The position numbers and the translations under genes were made by a program. From Lineus longissimus (lineage: Eukaryota; Nemertea; Pilidiophora; Heteronemertea; Lineidae), in the NCBI RefSeq assembly GCF_910592395.1, contig NC_088318.1, forward strand, positions 11,594,349 to 11,658,348: a stretch of DNA of 64,000 nucleotides, given 5' to 3'. Shown here one piece after another: positions 12,682-23,197 of the stretch (position 1 is the first letter of the stretch; each line of letters begins with the position of its first letter). The notes under the pieces are model-generated. The model did no database searches and had not been told where the DNA came from. It saw only the letters and a list, made by a program, of their open reading frames with translations.

Positions 12682-12780
12682 CATCCTGAGATCAGGCTTA
12701 TTTACTTCTATGTCGTATACAAAGTTTGAAATATCGAGAGTCGGAGTATAAAGTCGAAGTAAACAACTGGTGCCAGGATG
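12682..12780. repeat. Dispersed short repeat, copy b
   Basis: It begins CATCCTGAGATCAGG and ends AACAACTGGTGCCAGGATG. Internally it has ATCGAGAGTCGGAGTATA. The outer CATCCTG/CAGGATG are inverted. The copy at 20,030-20,121 has the same ends. Confidence 0.6.
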
Positions 12781-13210
12781 CGGACGCATTTGGACCGACC
12801 TCGTCCTGTCGTCGTCGCGTCCATAAGGAGTTCCGAATAGGATGACGCAACGGACTGCCCCGGGAGTCTAGTCAGGGGGTGATAACGTCATTTTCTATTG
12901 ATAAAGTATATATATATAGGCATTATTCAATCTTTCAAAAAAACAAATGAATCATGACAGCATCCATAGTAAGACGTATAACCCAGCTCTTCGTGAAAGG
13001 CGGCATCTCAGAGAATAACACCCTTAAACTAAATACAGGATAGAGGTCTTAAATGACCCCCCCCCTTAATTTCTAGGGGCAGGATTACCATCCAGTTGGT
13101 CTGAATTTTGACCCCCTTCCTCGGGGTCTTGGTCTCGGAATTGAAGTTTACTGCCTATATATATGTATATTCAACTATATGCTTGCAGGGCTTCAATGGT
13201 ATCGGGCACC

Positions 13211-13297
13211 ATGTCTAATAGAGCGAGTAATCCTGACGGGGTAGAAAAGGCCGGCTTCATTGACGTCAAGTTTCCCGCGAAATCCAAAGGAAAACGG
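13211..13297 (+). CDS. Docking protein 1, first coding exon
   Basis: The exon begins at 13,189 after the acceptor TGCTTGCAG. Two in-frame ATGs are present, at 13,196 and 13,211. The second aligns with the paralogue's start and is preferred. It encodes MSNRASNPDGVEKAGFIDVK and the rest of the PH domain's first strand; donor GTATGT. Confidence 0.8.
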
Positions 13298-16200
13298 GTA
13301 TGTAGAATATCAAGTGAAATTTCACTAATGGGGACCGCACCCATCTGGAGAGACTTTTCTGATTCTTAGGCCCTGTCACATTTATAATTATCCCCCCCCT
13401 TCTTCCACATCTAGCATATCTTGCCAAGCCCGCCACCGTCGCTCTCTCAATGACTGTACATAGGCCTACCATAAATGAATAACGCCATAAATAAATCACT
13501 TTATGGTGTTATTTTTAGGCAAAAGGAATTAGCGCCCGGTTCAGGCCCTGAATATATAAACATTGTTTTCGATCACGTTGGCCGACATTTTCGGTTTTTG
13601 CGAATGACAGTGAATTACATAATTCAAAACATTGTTATCTTCATGTAATGGCCAATGGATAGCAGTCTGGGATATCGCCGAACTTTGACATACGGCCTGT
13701 CACGTCATACCATGGGTTAGATCTGAATATTGATATGTTACGACAACGCCTGTCAGTGAGGTGACAGTCCGTGACGTCCAAAAAACGCTCTAATCATATT
13801 ATATACATGGTTTCCGACAGCATATGTAACTTTATTTCACTCACCATTGTGAGTTATAGAACAATTTGAGTAATACCATAAGGTTCTTGCCGTAGGAATT
13901 CTAATATATTTGATTTGATTCAGCTTTGTCATTAACCTCATCAGAAATTCATAAGCGAGCCTTATCTTTATTTAACTTCAAACTTGTACATTTAGTTTTT
14001 AATTCCTGATTTGATTCAAAGAGAATATTTAAACGTTCCGGGACATGCTATTTCTAGTTTGTTTTGACATGACAAGGCCTATTTGTGTGCTTGTCATGCC
14101 CATTTCCAACAGCCAGAATATCACTGACGAAATGACATTTGTGTCAGTTAAAAACTTTCTGAGGAAGGAAATGAGAAAACCACTTGATGAATACGTGTCG
14201 ATATGTTTTTCTTGCGAAGTATCAATACTATTTCCTGGTTTATGTTTAACACTTATGCTTTTTGAGTGAATCATGATTTTGCGCGAATGACTTCATTCCT
14301 AGGATAAGATAAGTGAGGCAGTGTCGGCAATCTAAAGGTCAGGCCATCTTATGATGATTCCAAGCATTCGGGATGGGTCCAATAATCGGCGCATGGAATC
14401 GAGGTTCATATAATCTGTGTCGCAATCCAGAGATCCCTCCCCTTGGTGTTTCCAGAGTCTTTCAGTAAAGAAATTATCATTAAAAGACTCACGTGAAGTT
14501 GTAATATGGTGAACTATTGATAGATCGTTGTTGACACAGCAGCATGGGTTTGAGAACGTGGATGATGGGAGATCCTGTGATTGCCGAGACATGCGCTGAT
14601 GACGACCCATGGAATAAATACATGTAGTTCCAAATGATACTTATTACTAAACGATGACTTAATCTTTGGCAAGGCCATGCACGTGTCGCATGACGCAGTA
14701 GTTATAAACGTCAGACTCAATAACTAACTAATGAACTAAATGTTACATGAGAGATCTAAGTCAAACCTCCAGCTTCAAAAATAATTATGTTGTGGGGTAC
14801 TTCTTGTGTAGGTGCGGTGCTACACTGCTTACTAATTCAATTGATTCAGATGAAAAAAGGATTTCAAGGAAATGACCTGACTTAGCGGACCGTTGCAATT
14901 GAATTTCTTCATGTAATGAGGTCAAACATTATAATTCTGTGTGACATCACGTCATGCCCACTGTAACAAATATAGTATTTCCTTGGGCTTTTGAAGGCAA
15001 GCCATCAAAACAATCTCCCAAACGACACTTCTGATCAGACCATCTTGGAAAGACATCGCAACTTCCACCAAATAAGCCAATAGATGTGATGCATATTGAC
15101 GAAAAAGTTGTCCAGATAAATCTCCGAGCGTCTTCTCTCATTCATTTATTCATTCTCTTCTTCCAGGGTTGGGTTCGACGTTGGGTTGTGATCGTCAAAC
15201 TCCGAGTAGAAAGCAGCGATCTGTGGAAGTGCTGCGCGAAGGTCGACTTCTACCCAGATGAAGACTCGTGGAGGAGAGGGAAACATGCCGACCGCAGAAT
15301 CATGGAGAATGTTAGCGTCATCATGCGGACACCATCCTCTACGCATGCGTACGCGTTCCACGTGGACGGAGACGCACCGTTGTCAATGGCAGGTCAAAAT
15401 GAGACCGAAACCCAGGATTGGATGAGAGTGCTGAGGACCATCTTCATGCCCAAAATGAGGAGAAGGGAATCACTAAAGGATGGTAAGTTGCTGTCATAAC
15501 ATCTCGCCTCAACGTGGTATCGGAACTTGGAAATCTGTTGAATTATAAGGCGGTCGTTGATAGCATGTCATACCCGGCCATCAGTCCAAAGAGGGAATCC
15601 CGATAAAGAACTCTTTGAACAGTCATGCCATTTACCTCGAGAGAACAATACCGGGTTCTTGGTGTTATCATTTGGGTTGCGGCTGATTATCGGCATCTTT
15701 TCCGATAGCCAGTCCGTGCTACTGCTGCAAACAAGAGTGAAAACTGCCCAAAGTGTTGTTTACCTTAGTTGAGATAACCCGACAGTTACTGGTGTTGAAA
15801 TTATCAGAAAGCTTTAGAATGTTTCATGTACATCATCCCATGAGTTCCAAAGAACGAGTATCGCGTTTTAGCTTCTCATGGTATATTTTGATTGACCTGT
15901 TCCAGGGACGTTCGAAGTATCTGTAATAGACAACCCCTCCTCCAAGAAGAAAGGCCTGAATGGGGACTACCTCATGTCCATCAAGTCAAAACACATCAAT
16001 CTCATCCCAACAAGTGAGTCTCAGGAGCATTGCGAGTGGGAGCTCAGCATGATCCGATCATTCAGCCTGACCAAGGGGCTCAACGAAACAGATAAAGAAA
16101 AGGTTTTGGACATCGTGTCTGGCCCGTAAGTAATACTTTTGGCAATCATTGATTCACACTTATAGCACTACAGAGAGCGTAGTATAGTGCCACACCCCTG

Positions 16201-19075
16201 ACGAGGATGTAGTGCGGTTGAATTCCTACTGAGCGCATGTTTTTCCTCCTCGAGTGTGAGGTCTACTAGAAGTAAGGTGAATGATTGCCAAAAAGCACTC
16301 TGAGCATCACATGTGCCTTTGAAACTGCGGAGATAAATGTTAAGAAAAAAATTAAATCGGTGATCAAATAGAGTACGAGGCCCGTCAATCCAAAATTTTC
16401 TCATTCATTTTGCACGTGCGGTTCTCTTCTTTTCCATACACCATCTGACCTATTCTCTCATTCTGTCTTTCAGATTTCCAAACCAGGGAGAGGCAGTTTA
16501 CCGGTTCTATTGCCTCAGAGCAAGGGAGCTCCTGAAGATGATCTGGACACGAATTCAATACTTGATGGATAATGGCAGTAACGGAGAAGTCACACCAGCC
16601 ACATTTAGGTCAAGAGCTTCCACTGACTCAAATACTGGGAGTGAGTACAGTAGTCGGACTGGTACTCCTACGACACGGCAATCCGCCTTCGCTGCAGGAG
16701 TGCCACCAGAAGAGCTCAGAAAGCGGATGGTCGACCACCAGTCTTGGTCACATGGCTACGATACTTTGACGAGAACATACTTTAAGAGACAAACAAGCGA
16801 TATGGGTCCTGAGATGACCGAGTGGAAGTCACCGATGGCAAGCGAGCCGTATGAGTGGGAAGATGAGGATCCGTACAGCCACATTGGTGAGCAGTCCGAC
16901 GATGAACTGTGCAGTTCTGATGATCAGGACGGCGACTTTGAACATCCAGTACACAGCTCGGTCAGCGGTCTTCGCAATAATATCTTGGATGGTCCGAAAG
17001 AAGATCCGCCACCGCCGCTACCACCATCCTCGCCAAGATGTAAACTGAGGCTGGACAAAGACAAGGGCAGGGCAGCTTCTGACAGTTCGAATGCATCAAA
17101 GTCTTCTTCGAGGGATTCTGGCATCTTAAATCCTACTTCTGAAGCTCACCCAAGTATTCTTGAAGAGAGTCACGAGCGAAATGATTGGAGACACCACGAC
17201 TCTGTGGACAGCGCATATTCGTCATCGACACGGCGTGGAAGCAACGAACCAGGGCACATGGCTGACCTCGACGAGCAGACGACCGATACAGCAGTTGAAG
17301 AACTTCTCCGGCAGAGCATAAATGCGAATGTTGACGAACCCATATCCCATTCGGTGCAAGACTTTGAATCAAGTTCTAATACACCGTTCGGTGATTCTTT
17401 ACAGGATGATGAAAATATTTACGAGGAACTGTCAAAGCAGCGTTGTTCTTACAGAAAAAACCTAATGTCGTTTTTAGGAGCCGAGGCAAGCAGCTTTGAT
17501 ATGCAAGATGCCCAAGGAAAGAACGAAGCACTTTTGAGTAGGAGGGGTTCCGATGCTACAATGGTTTCGTCAAAGAAAGGTAAGAAGATGAAGCTTAGCA
17601 CGGAACAAAAGAAGGCCGAGATCAGAACCATTCTCAAAGCAATGGGCAAGTCCGAAGATGAAGATGACATATATGAAGACTTGGACCAGTTCCTGAAGAA
17701 GAAGGACCTGTCAAAGATCTTTGGTGAGGACTTCGATGTTAAGCGAGAAGGAGTTCCAGATCTACCGACCCGGCCCAAGTCAATCTCAATTCAAAGATCA
17801 ACATCTCAAATCGATGCAGAGAAGCCGAAGCGTTTCAGAAAGTTTAAAAGCATGGTGAAGAAGTTGAGGTCACCGCTTGGTAGTAAAGGCGAGCACCTGA
17901 CTGCTGGTTTGGGAAGTGACTCCTCACTTGAGGAGGATCCTCAAAGAGAAGCAAACGCGATGCTTCAACATCTTGAAGGGTGGCCGATTGGCTCAACGGG
18001 GAGTGCGTCAAGCACTGATAGCCTCCTCTACGCGACACCACCGCTCCCAAAGCCAAGAACATCATCTGCTTCCGTTGCAATAAAGGGCTCACCGATGATG
18101 ACAAGGGAAAGGAAGAGAAGCAAATCGCACCCTCATGATTCTTTTGTGAAAAGCGCTGGCCTTGTCCCAGCTGTCGCAGCAGAGGAGACTACTGAACCTC
18201 TGTATGATATCCCAAGGAACAACACCTCAATAGAAAATGTGGCTGACTCCGAGAATCTTGCAGACGATACCAAACATCGCGCCAGTATCCAAAGTAACGT
18301 GTCATTACTTATGGGTGGAGATAATGATTATGAGGATCTCACTGAACCGCTAAGTCCCTTCCAACCCTTCCAACATCAGGATCCTTTTAACATTGCTAAA
18401 TGGAAACAGAGTAACAGGATTCAAAGTGAGCCGGATTTACGAGAAAGAGACATGAATTCTATCGGGAGGGAGGCCGTGTCCATGCCTGCTAGTGGGGCCT
18501 TTGGTGTTCCACCTCCACTGCCGGCTAGCCGGGTCAGCGCCACTGGTGACAGCATGAAATCGGATCAAAGTTCCTATAACAGAAGCACAAGCTTTGAGCT
18601 GAACATATCAGACATTGCCCGGCCAATATCAATCTTTGATGGGAGTTCAAGCTCGTGGCTTGATAATAACCCCATGTGCCAAGTAAGCTCCCCAGAGGAA
18701 GACTGTTATTCATTTGACAATTCTGAATATATCATAAAAAATACTGACGGGAGGAATGTCCTGTCGAACATTACTGAGTCCATGCGGCGGAAAAGTTACC
18801 TCTCAGACATTTCTGAATCCGAGCGTTCACGTCAGGGCAGTTTCACAGTGTTTTCACACGAAGATCCCGGCAGGAGAAATTCAGAATTTGATGCATCCTC
18901 ATCATTGGCCAAATCTAGAATCAGCAGTGGAATGCCCTATGGATATGACTCGGATGAAAGTTCAGACTATGTTGATATGTCGGGACTATGTTTGAAGAAG
19001 GATATAGCATGTTCGGACACTACGTATGTGAGTATGGATGAACCGTTCATGAAGAAAAAGGAAAGTGACTGTTGA
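13211..19075 (+). CDS. DOK/IRS-like docking protein 1 (PH-PTB adaptor with long tyrosine-rich tail)
   Basis: A predicted cytoplasmic adaptor that is recruited to membranes and receptors and, once tyrosine-phosphorylated, binds SH2 proteins. Coding exons: 13,211-13,297; 15,167-15,482; 15,906-16,125; 16,474-19,075; total 3,225 nt, 1,074 aa, all GT-AG and in phase. The PH domain spans about residues 10-130, with GWVRRWVVIV and the C-terminal helix Trp114. The IRS-type PTB domain is about 136-245 (GTFEVSVIDN, GLNGDYLMSI, GEAVYRFYCLRARELLKMI). In the tail I see Y524EEL, Y608EDL, Y727ATP, Y785DIP, Y827EDL, Y1040VDM, Y1059VSM, and proline runs such as PPLPKPR at 730-736. YxxM sites are typical PI3K p85 targets and YxxP sites typical Crk/Nck targets; those bindings are inferred. 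An in-frame ATG at 13,196 would add five residues. Assignment to DOK versus IRS is not settled. Confidence 0.82.
15167..15482 (+). CDS. Docking protein 1, PH-domain exon
   Basis: Acceptor TTCTTCCAG, donor GTAAGT, 316 nt. It encodes most of the PH domain, including GWVRRWVVIVKLRVE, HADRRIMENVSVI and QDWMRVLRTIF. Confidence 0.9.
15906..16125 (+). CDS. Docking protein 1, PTB-domain exon
   Basis: Acceptor GTTCCAG, donor GTAAGT, 220 nt, the same length as the paralogue's exon. It encodes TFEVSVIDNPSSKKKGLNGD and MIRSFSLTKG. Arg185 sits where IRS-type PTB domains keep a phosphotyrosine-contacting arginine. Confidence 0.9.
16474..19075 (+). CDS. Docking protein 1, large last coding exon (PTB end and tail)
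   Basis: Acceptor CTTTCAG; one uninterrupted 2,602-nt exon to TGA at 19,073-19,075. It encodes the final PTB strand and helix and the whole signalling tail, rich in Ser, Asp and Glu with scattered tyrosine motifs. The paralogue shares short islands: SRDSGI, HHDSVDS, NRIQSEPDL and SYLSDISESERSRQGS. Confidence 0.93.
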
Positions 19076-19502
19076 TGATGAAAGGCATTGTAAAAGTGTA
19101 ACACGAGTGAAAAGTGCTTCTGCTGCGGGTGGGAGAGGCACATTTCAGTTGATTGGCGTGTGGTTCAGTGCCTCATTGCCTCTGTGGGCGCTGCAGGTTT
19201 TGTTGTGGTGTTCAGTGGGAACGAGCATGGTTGTCCTCATCAAACAGTGCCCCATAACACTGAATAATACCACTCATTTGAAATTCATGCTGTGCAATGC
19301 ATCTGTAACATTTGGACAAGTCGGCTTGGACAAGCACGTGTCAAGTAATTGGGTTGAATTTCAAAGCAGGCGTAAAACATTTTTTTGGTATGTCATATCA
19401 TATACCGGTATATCATTATCTTTGTATGTGTAATAATTATTCCATTTGCCGCAGTTAACAATATATAGTGCCATAATAGAAAATACGACTCACAAAAATA
19501 AA
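19076..19502 (+). other. 3' UTR of docking protein 1 with poly(A) signal
   Basis: An AATAAA hexamer at 19,497-19,502 lies 422 bases after the stop codon. It is the nearest one downstream, so it is the likely cleavage signal. Confidence 0.5.
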
Positions 19503-20029
19503 AAAGTGCAGTTACCGATGCATTCATCAGGACTTATTCTGTTCAGAGCTGACCATTGTGCTCTTCGTCGTCACAGCCGGAACACAGACTCTCTAGAAAC
19601 AGAAAGCGCTCTTGACTAACGATAGAAAGATAATGTTTGACACATATCTCTACCTTCGTATGATAGAAAAATTACCTTTTACAAGTACTGGTGCTACTTT
19701 AACATATTTTAATTTGTATTTTGGTGCTACACGAGGTCGAGATGTGATTATAAGCAATTGAACATGAAAGCATGATTTATCATTATGACCACCACTCCAG
19801 GAAGACCTTTTGACCTGCCCAATATGATATCATGTTTTTTCTTGTCCCCAGTCATAGATTTATCTACTCGGGCAAGATGGTTTTTTAAGTGTAAATAATC
19901 ATTTTTATGCTGGTGGTATAACTATAAAGGTGCAATAGCATATGTTTATTTTTTGTTTCAATATAGTACATGTAGTTTCTATATAGTACATATAGTACTT
20001 GAGTTTATGATCTGGTTTCGTTTCCTGAA

Positions 20030-20121
20030 CATCCTGAGAATGAGGTTTTTTATACTCCAATGATATATACAAAAAATACCGAGAGGCGGAGTACATTGAA
20101 AACAACTCTTGGTGCTAGGAT
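20030..20121. repeat. Dispersed short repeat, copy c
   Basis: It begins CATCCTGAGAATGAGG, contains ACCGAGAGGCGGAGTACATT and ends CTCTTGGTGCTAGGATG, matching copy b in order and spacing. Confidence 0.6.
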
Positions 20122-20380
20122 GTTTCCTGATCAGCCCTTTACGTTATTCAAAACAAGTTATTTAACGAACTTTGACGTTGACTTAACCTCGACGTCATCT
20201 CTTCAGTTGCATGTAAGCCAATGAGACTTATCGTCATGTTAAAGTTACCGCCAACTTAGTGACTACTTTAAGGGTCTTCAACGGTTGGTGTAGATATCTA
20301 TCATATCAGCATCCGTATTTCTGACGCAGGGTTAAAATAGTTCTGTTGTGGAGGGGAACAATCAGAAGTCGAGTAGATCC

Positions 20381-20393
20381 AACCACCACCACC

Positions 20394-20424
<31 letters not shown>

Positions 20425-20462
20425 AAACAACAACAACAACAAAAACGAAAACAAAAACAACG
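20381..20462. repeat. (AAC)n microsatellite
   Basis: Nearly uninterrupted ACC then AAC triplets, changing to AAAAAC units at the right end. Confidence 0.95.
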
Positions 20463-21701
20463 AAATTACTGTGAATATTAAGGCAAGCGCTTCTAACCTG
20501 TAAAATAAATGTAACGGTGTAGTTTGTAACTTTAATTTATTTATCATAGAGACAAGTTTCATACATGTACATCAGTGATACATATTCTAGTATTTACATG
20601 TATACGTAAGAGAAACTTATGTATGAAGTACTCTCAGCCCTCTTGGGCTTATTTCAATATCGCTTCAAACTTATACTAGTCAAAGAAATACAAAACAGGA
20701 AAAGTACGCAGTATGACGGAGAAAACGGGAGAAAATTATATTAAAATGTGCTCATGTGCATTAGTGATAGCGTGAGGGAGGAAGAAAGCCAAGGAAACCC
20801 CCTCGACTGACCTGCAGTCTCGGGGGCTTCCAAGCAAAAGACTTGGTATGGGTGTAGTCGGGTGTAGTCTGATACCTTGGAAATTCCACTCTTGTGGTTT
20901 TTGTATTTGTATATTACATGTAATAACATCTCCTCATGTAACACCTAACTTATGCGTCAAAATTAATGTGTAAATATAGTGTAAATCGTGGAAGTCGTGT
21001 AAATACAAAATGAGAATAAAAAGCTTTTTCAAAACATGACCATGCGCTTGTTGACCTCATTGTTTATTTAAACATCTTGACTGTACCAATTGAGGAAGAA
21101 GATATCGTTCTGAAACATGTCCATGGACTTTCCCTGCGCATCTTGCCCAGACAAGTCCAAAATCCCAACATTTACTGACATTACAGACAGGACTTCTGAT
21201 AAACCGACAAAGGCTCGTGCCTCAATGCAAAACCTCTGAGGGGAATGTGAGCGTTCGTTCAGTGCAGAGTGATGGCCTGAGGTTCAGGATGCCTCAATAC
21301 TCTAGCAGGGTGGCTCAAGACTATAGAACTGACAACTGACTTGAGTCTGCCCTCAAAAAGTCAATAGATTAATGGACAGTTTTAGTCACTGCCCTGATTT
21401 CAAACGGCCTTGCATGCGATCACGTCAACTATACATAATGCAATATCTGTACGTCTAAGAGCGTCGGTGAAGAAAAAACCAGATGACCAAAAAAAAGGGA
21501 AGAGTGTGCACTAGACAACAAGGCCAGACCACTCAGCCATGTTCTCAAGCTAGACACTTCTGCTGAGAAAAGGTCTCTAGGTCCATATTGATGATGTCAT
21601 GACGTCCGTCTATAAATGCCGGTGAACTCATTCGTCCAATTTTGATATGCATATATATACAAGTTCTTTGTGACGACCGAGTACTTGACATTGGGACATT
21701 A

Positions 21702-21862
21702 TCGTGACACCGTCTCAGTCCTCGTTCATAGCTAATTGAGAAGCTCTTGGCATAAGTCGATTTATGTGGATTATCTTGCATACACGTTGGTGCGGATACA
21801 AGCGTTAAAGTGTCATCTGCTGCTCTGGCGGCCCATGCAGCGTCTCAGACCGTTGTAATAAG
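21702..21862 (+). other. Putative non-coding first exon/promoter block of docking-protein gene 2
   Basis: This is the duplicate of 11,470-11,634, with the same order of conserved words and a donor-like ATAAG|GTTAGT at its end. It lies about 1.2 kb before the first coding exon, as in gene 1. Confidence 0.55.
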
Positions 21863-23096
21863 GTTAGTCCCTTATTCCAGAAAGTTTGAGTTTGAATTTG
21901 AGACCTAGTGTCATTTTTTTAGACGTCACTCTTTTAAGAACGCCTCTAGGAGAACAGAGGCCCACTGTACAACCCATCAGCGTGGTCAGCTGATTACGTA
22001 TTATTACCGTTTATCAAATGTTGAAATTAACTGTTTCAAATTACCCACATTAGCTATCGGTTTACTGTTGTTGAGAATCTATCTTCAAAATTTAGTTCAC
22101 CTACGCGTGATAACACCCCATTTTCAGAATACGGGGCACATCAAAAACTTGAATCTCAGGATGAAGGTATAACGGTATCTTGATTCAATCATGGAGGTAC
22201 TGTTAAACTATAAAACTTCCTTGATTCAAAGTGATCGGGGAGGTCGATGGTTCGATACCCGATGGTGGCTCACTCCGATACGGCCGGTGGGTAAGCCGTC
22301 CGCGAGGTTTGAAAAATCCCAACTGCCCCTGGCCAAGAACGTGACATAAGAGAAGGGAGTTTGGTGTCCACGGTGGTCATACTGGAGTACCTTGCCTCCC
22401 ATGAACTCCCCGCGGTCTCTCATAGCTTCATCCGTCAATTTTCTCGCGATGGTAGTCATTACGTGGGACCTTACACTTTGAGAGCATATAGGTCTACATG
22501 AAATTTTATATGCGTAAATGGACCTATGAAGTGTCGCGTTAATGATGATAAATGATTCTCATAGTTTTGCGTCAACAAGTTTTTTTTCGACAATGAACCC
22601 TATGAAGGTTACCAGTTAAAGTTTACGTTATGATAATGAGTCGTCAAGTGATATCTATTTTTTCTGCTAATGACCTACTGTGTAATGATACATTATCAAT
22701 CACACCGAAGTGACGCCTGCGACACTTGACACGATGACATTCGGAACGCGGCACATGAGTGGCCTTCATTCTATTAAATCAGGACGCCGCTGTCCACCTG
22801 GTTGTATCCGGCTCTACATGTGGCCAAAATGACTTTTATTTGAAAAAAACAAAAGGGCACTTTCTAAGGGGATGTCCCAGTCCGTTGTTGAAAAGAATCC
22901 CTCCTCCTTTTCCATGTACGTGCCCTTTTGATTGAACATCTGGCATTTCCAAATTGACGAGGGTGGGATACTGGGACATTACTTTATATAGGCGATCACT
23001 TCTTTCTCATCGGTCGCAGTGTTGGCTAACTGCTTTTTCCCACATCACATTTGAATACAGCTTTGGTCTGACTTTGGTGTCTTTTCCAGTGCTTCG

Positions 23097-23102
23097 ATGT
23101 AA
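23097..23102 (+). promoter_or_regulatory. Minimal upstream ORF (ATG TAA) before docking protein 2
   Basis: The exon starting at 23,090 reads TGCTTCG-ATG-TAA, then the coding ATG at 23,114. The corresponding ATG in gene 1 (13,196) is in frame with the protein. A start-stop element can stall ribosomes; an effect here is inferred. Confidence 0.45.
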
Positions 23103-23113
23103 CCAAAAACAAG

Positions 23114-23197
23114 ATGCGACGATCAAGTAATCTAGACGGAGTGGAAAAAGCCGGCTACGTTGATGTCAAGTTCCCCGGAAAGATCAAAGGAATGCGG
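23114..23197 (+). CDS. Docking protein 2, first coding exon
   Basis: Acceptor CTTTTCCAG with the exon starting at 23,090; donor GTAGGC. It encodes MRRSSNLDGVEKAGYVDVKF and PGKIKGMR. Confidence 0.85.

Larger units (their letters stand above)
19503..21701. other. Intergenic region between the tandem docking-protein genes
   Basis: No coding exon was recognised. It contains a dispersed short repeat at 20,030-20,121, an (AAC)n microsatellite and AT-rich DNA, then passes into the conserved block upstream of the second gene. Confidence 0.6.

Noticed and set aside
19065-19433. 122-aa plus-strand ORF with a hydrophobic stretch
   Set aside because: It overlaps the stop and 3' UTR of docking protein 1 and resembles no family I recognise.
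22247-22270. tRNA-like B box GGTTCGATACC
   Set aside because: The T stem does not pair, and no A box or cloverleaf was found. A tRNA-derived SINE is possible but unsupported.
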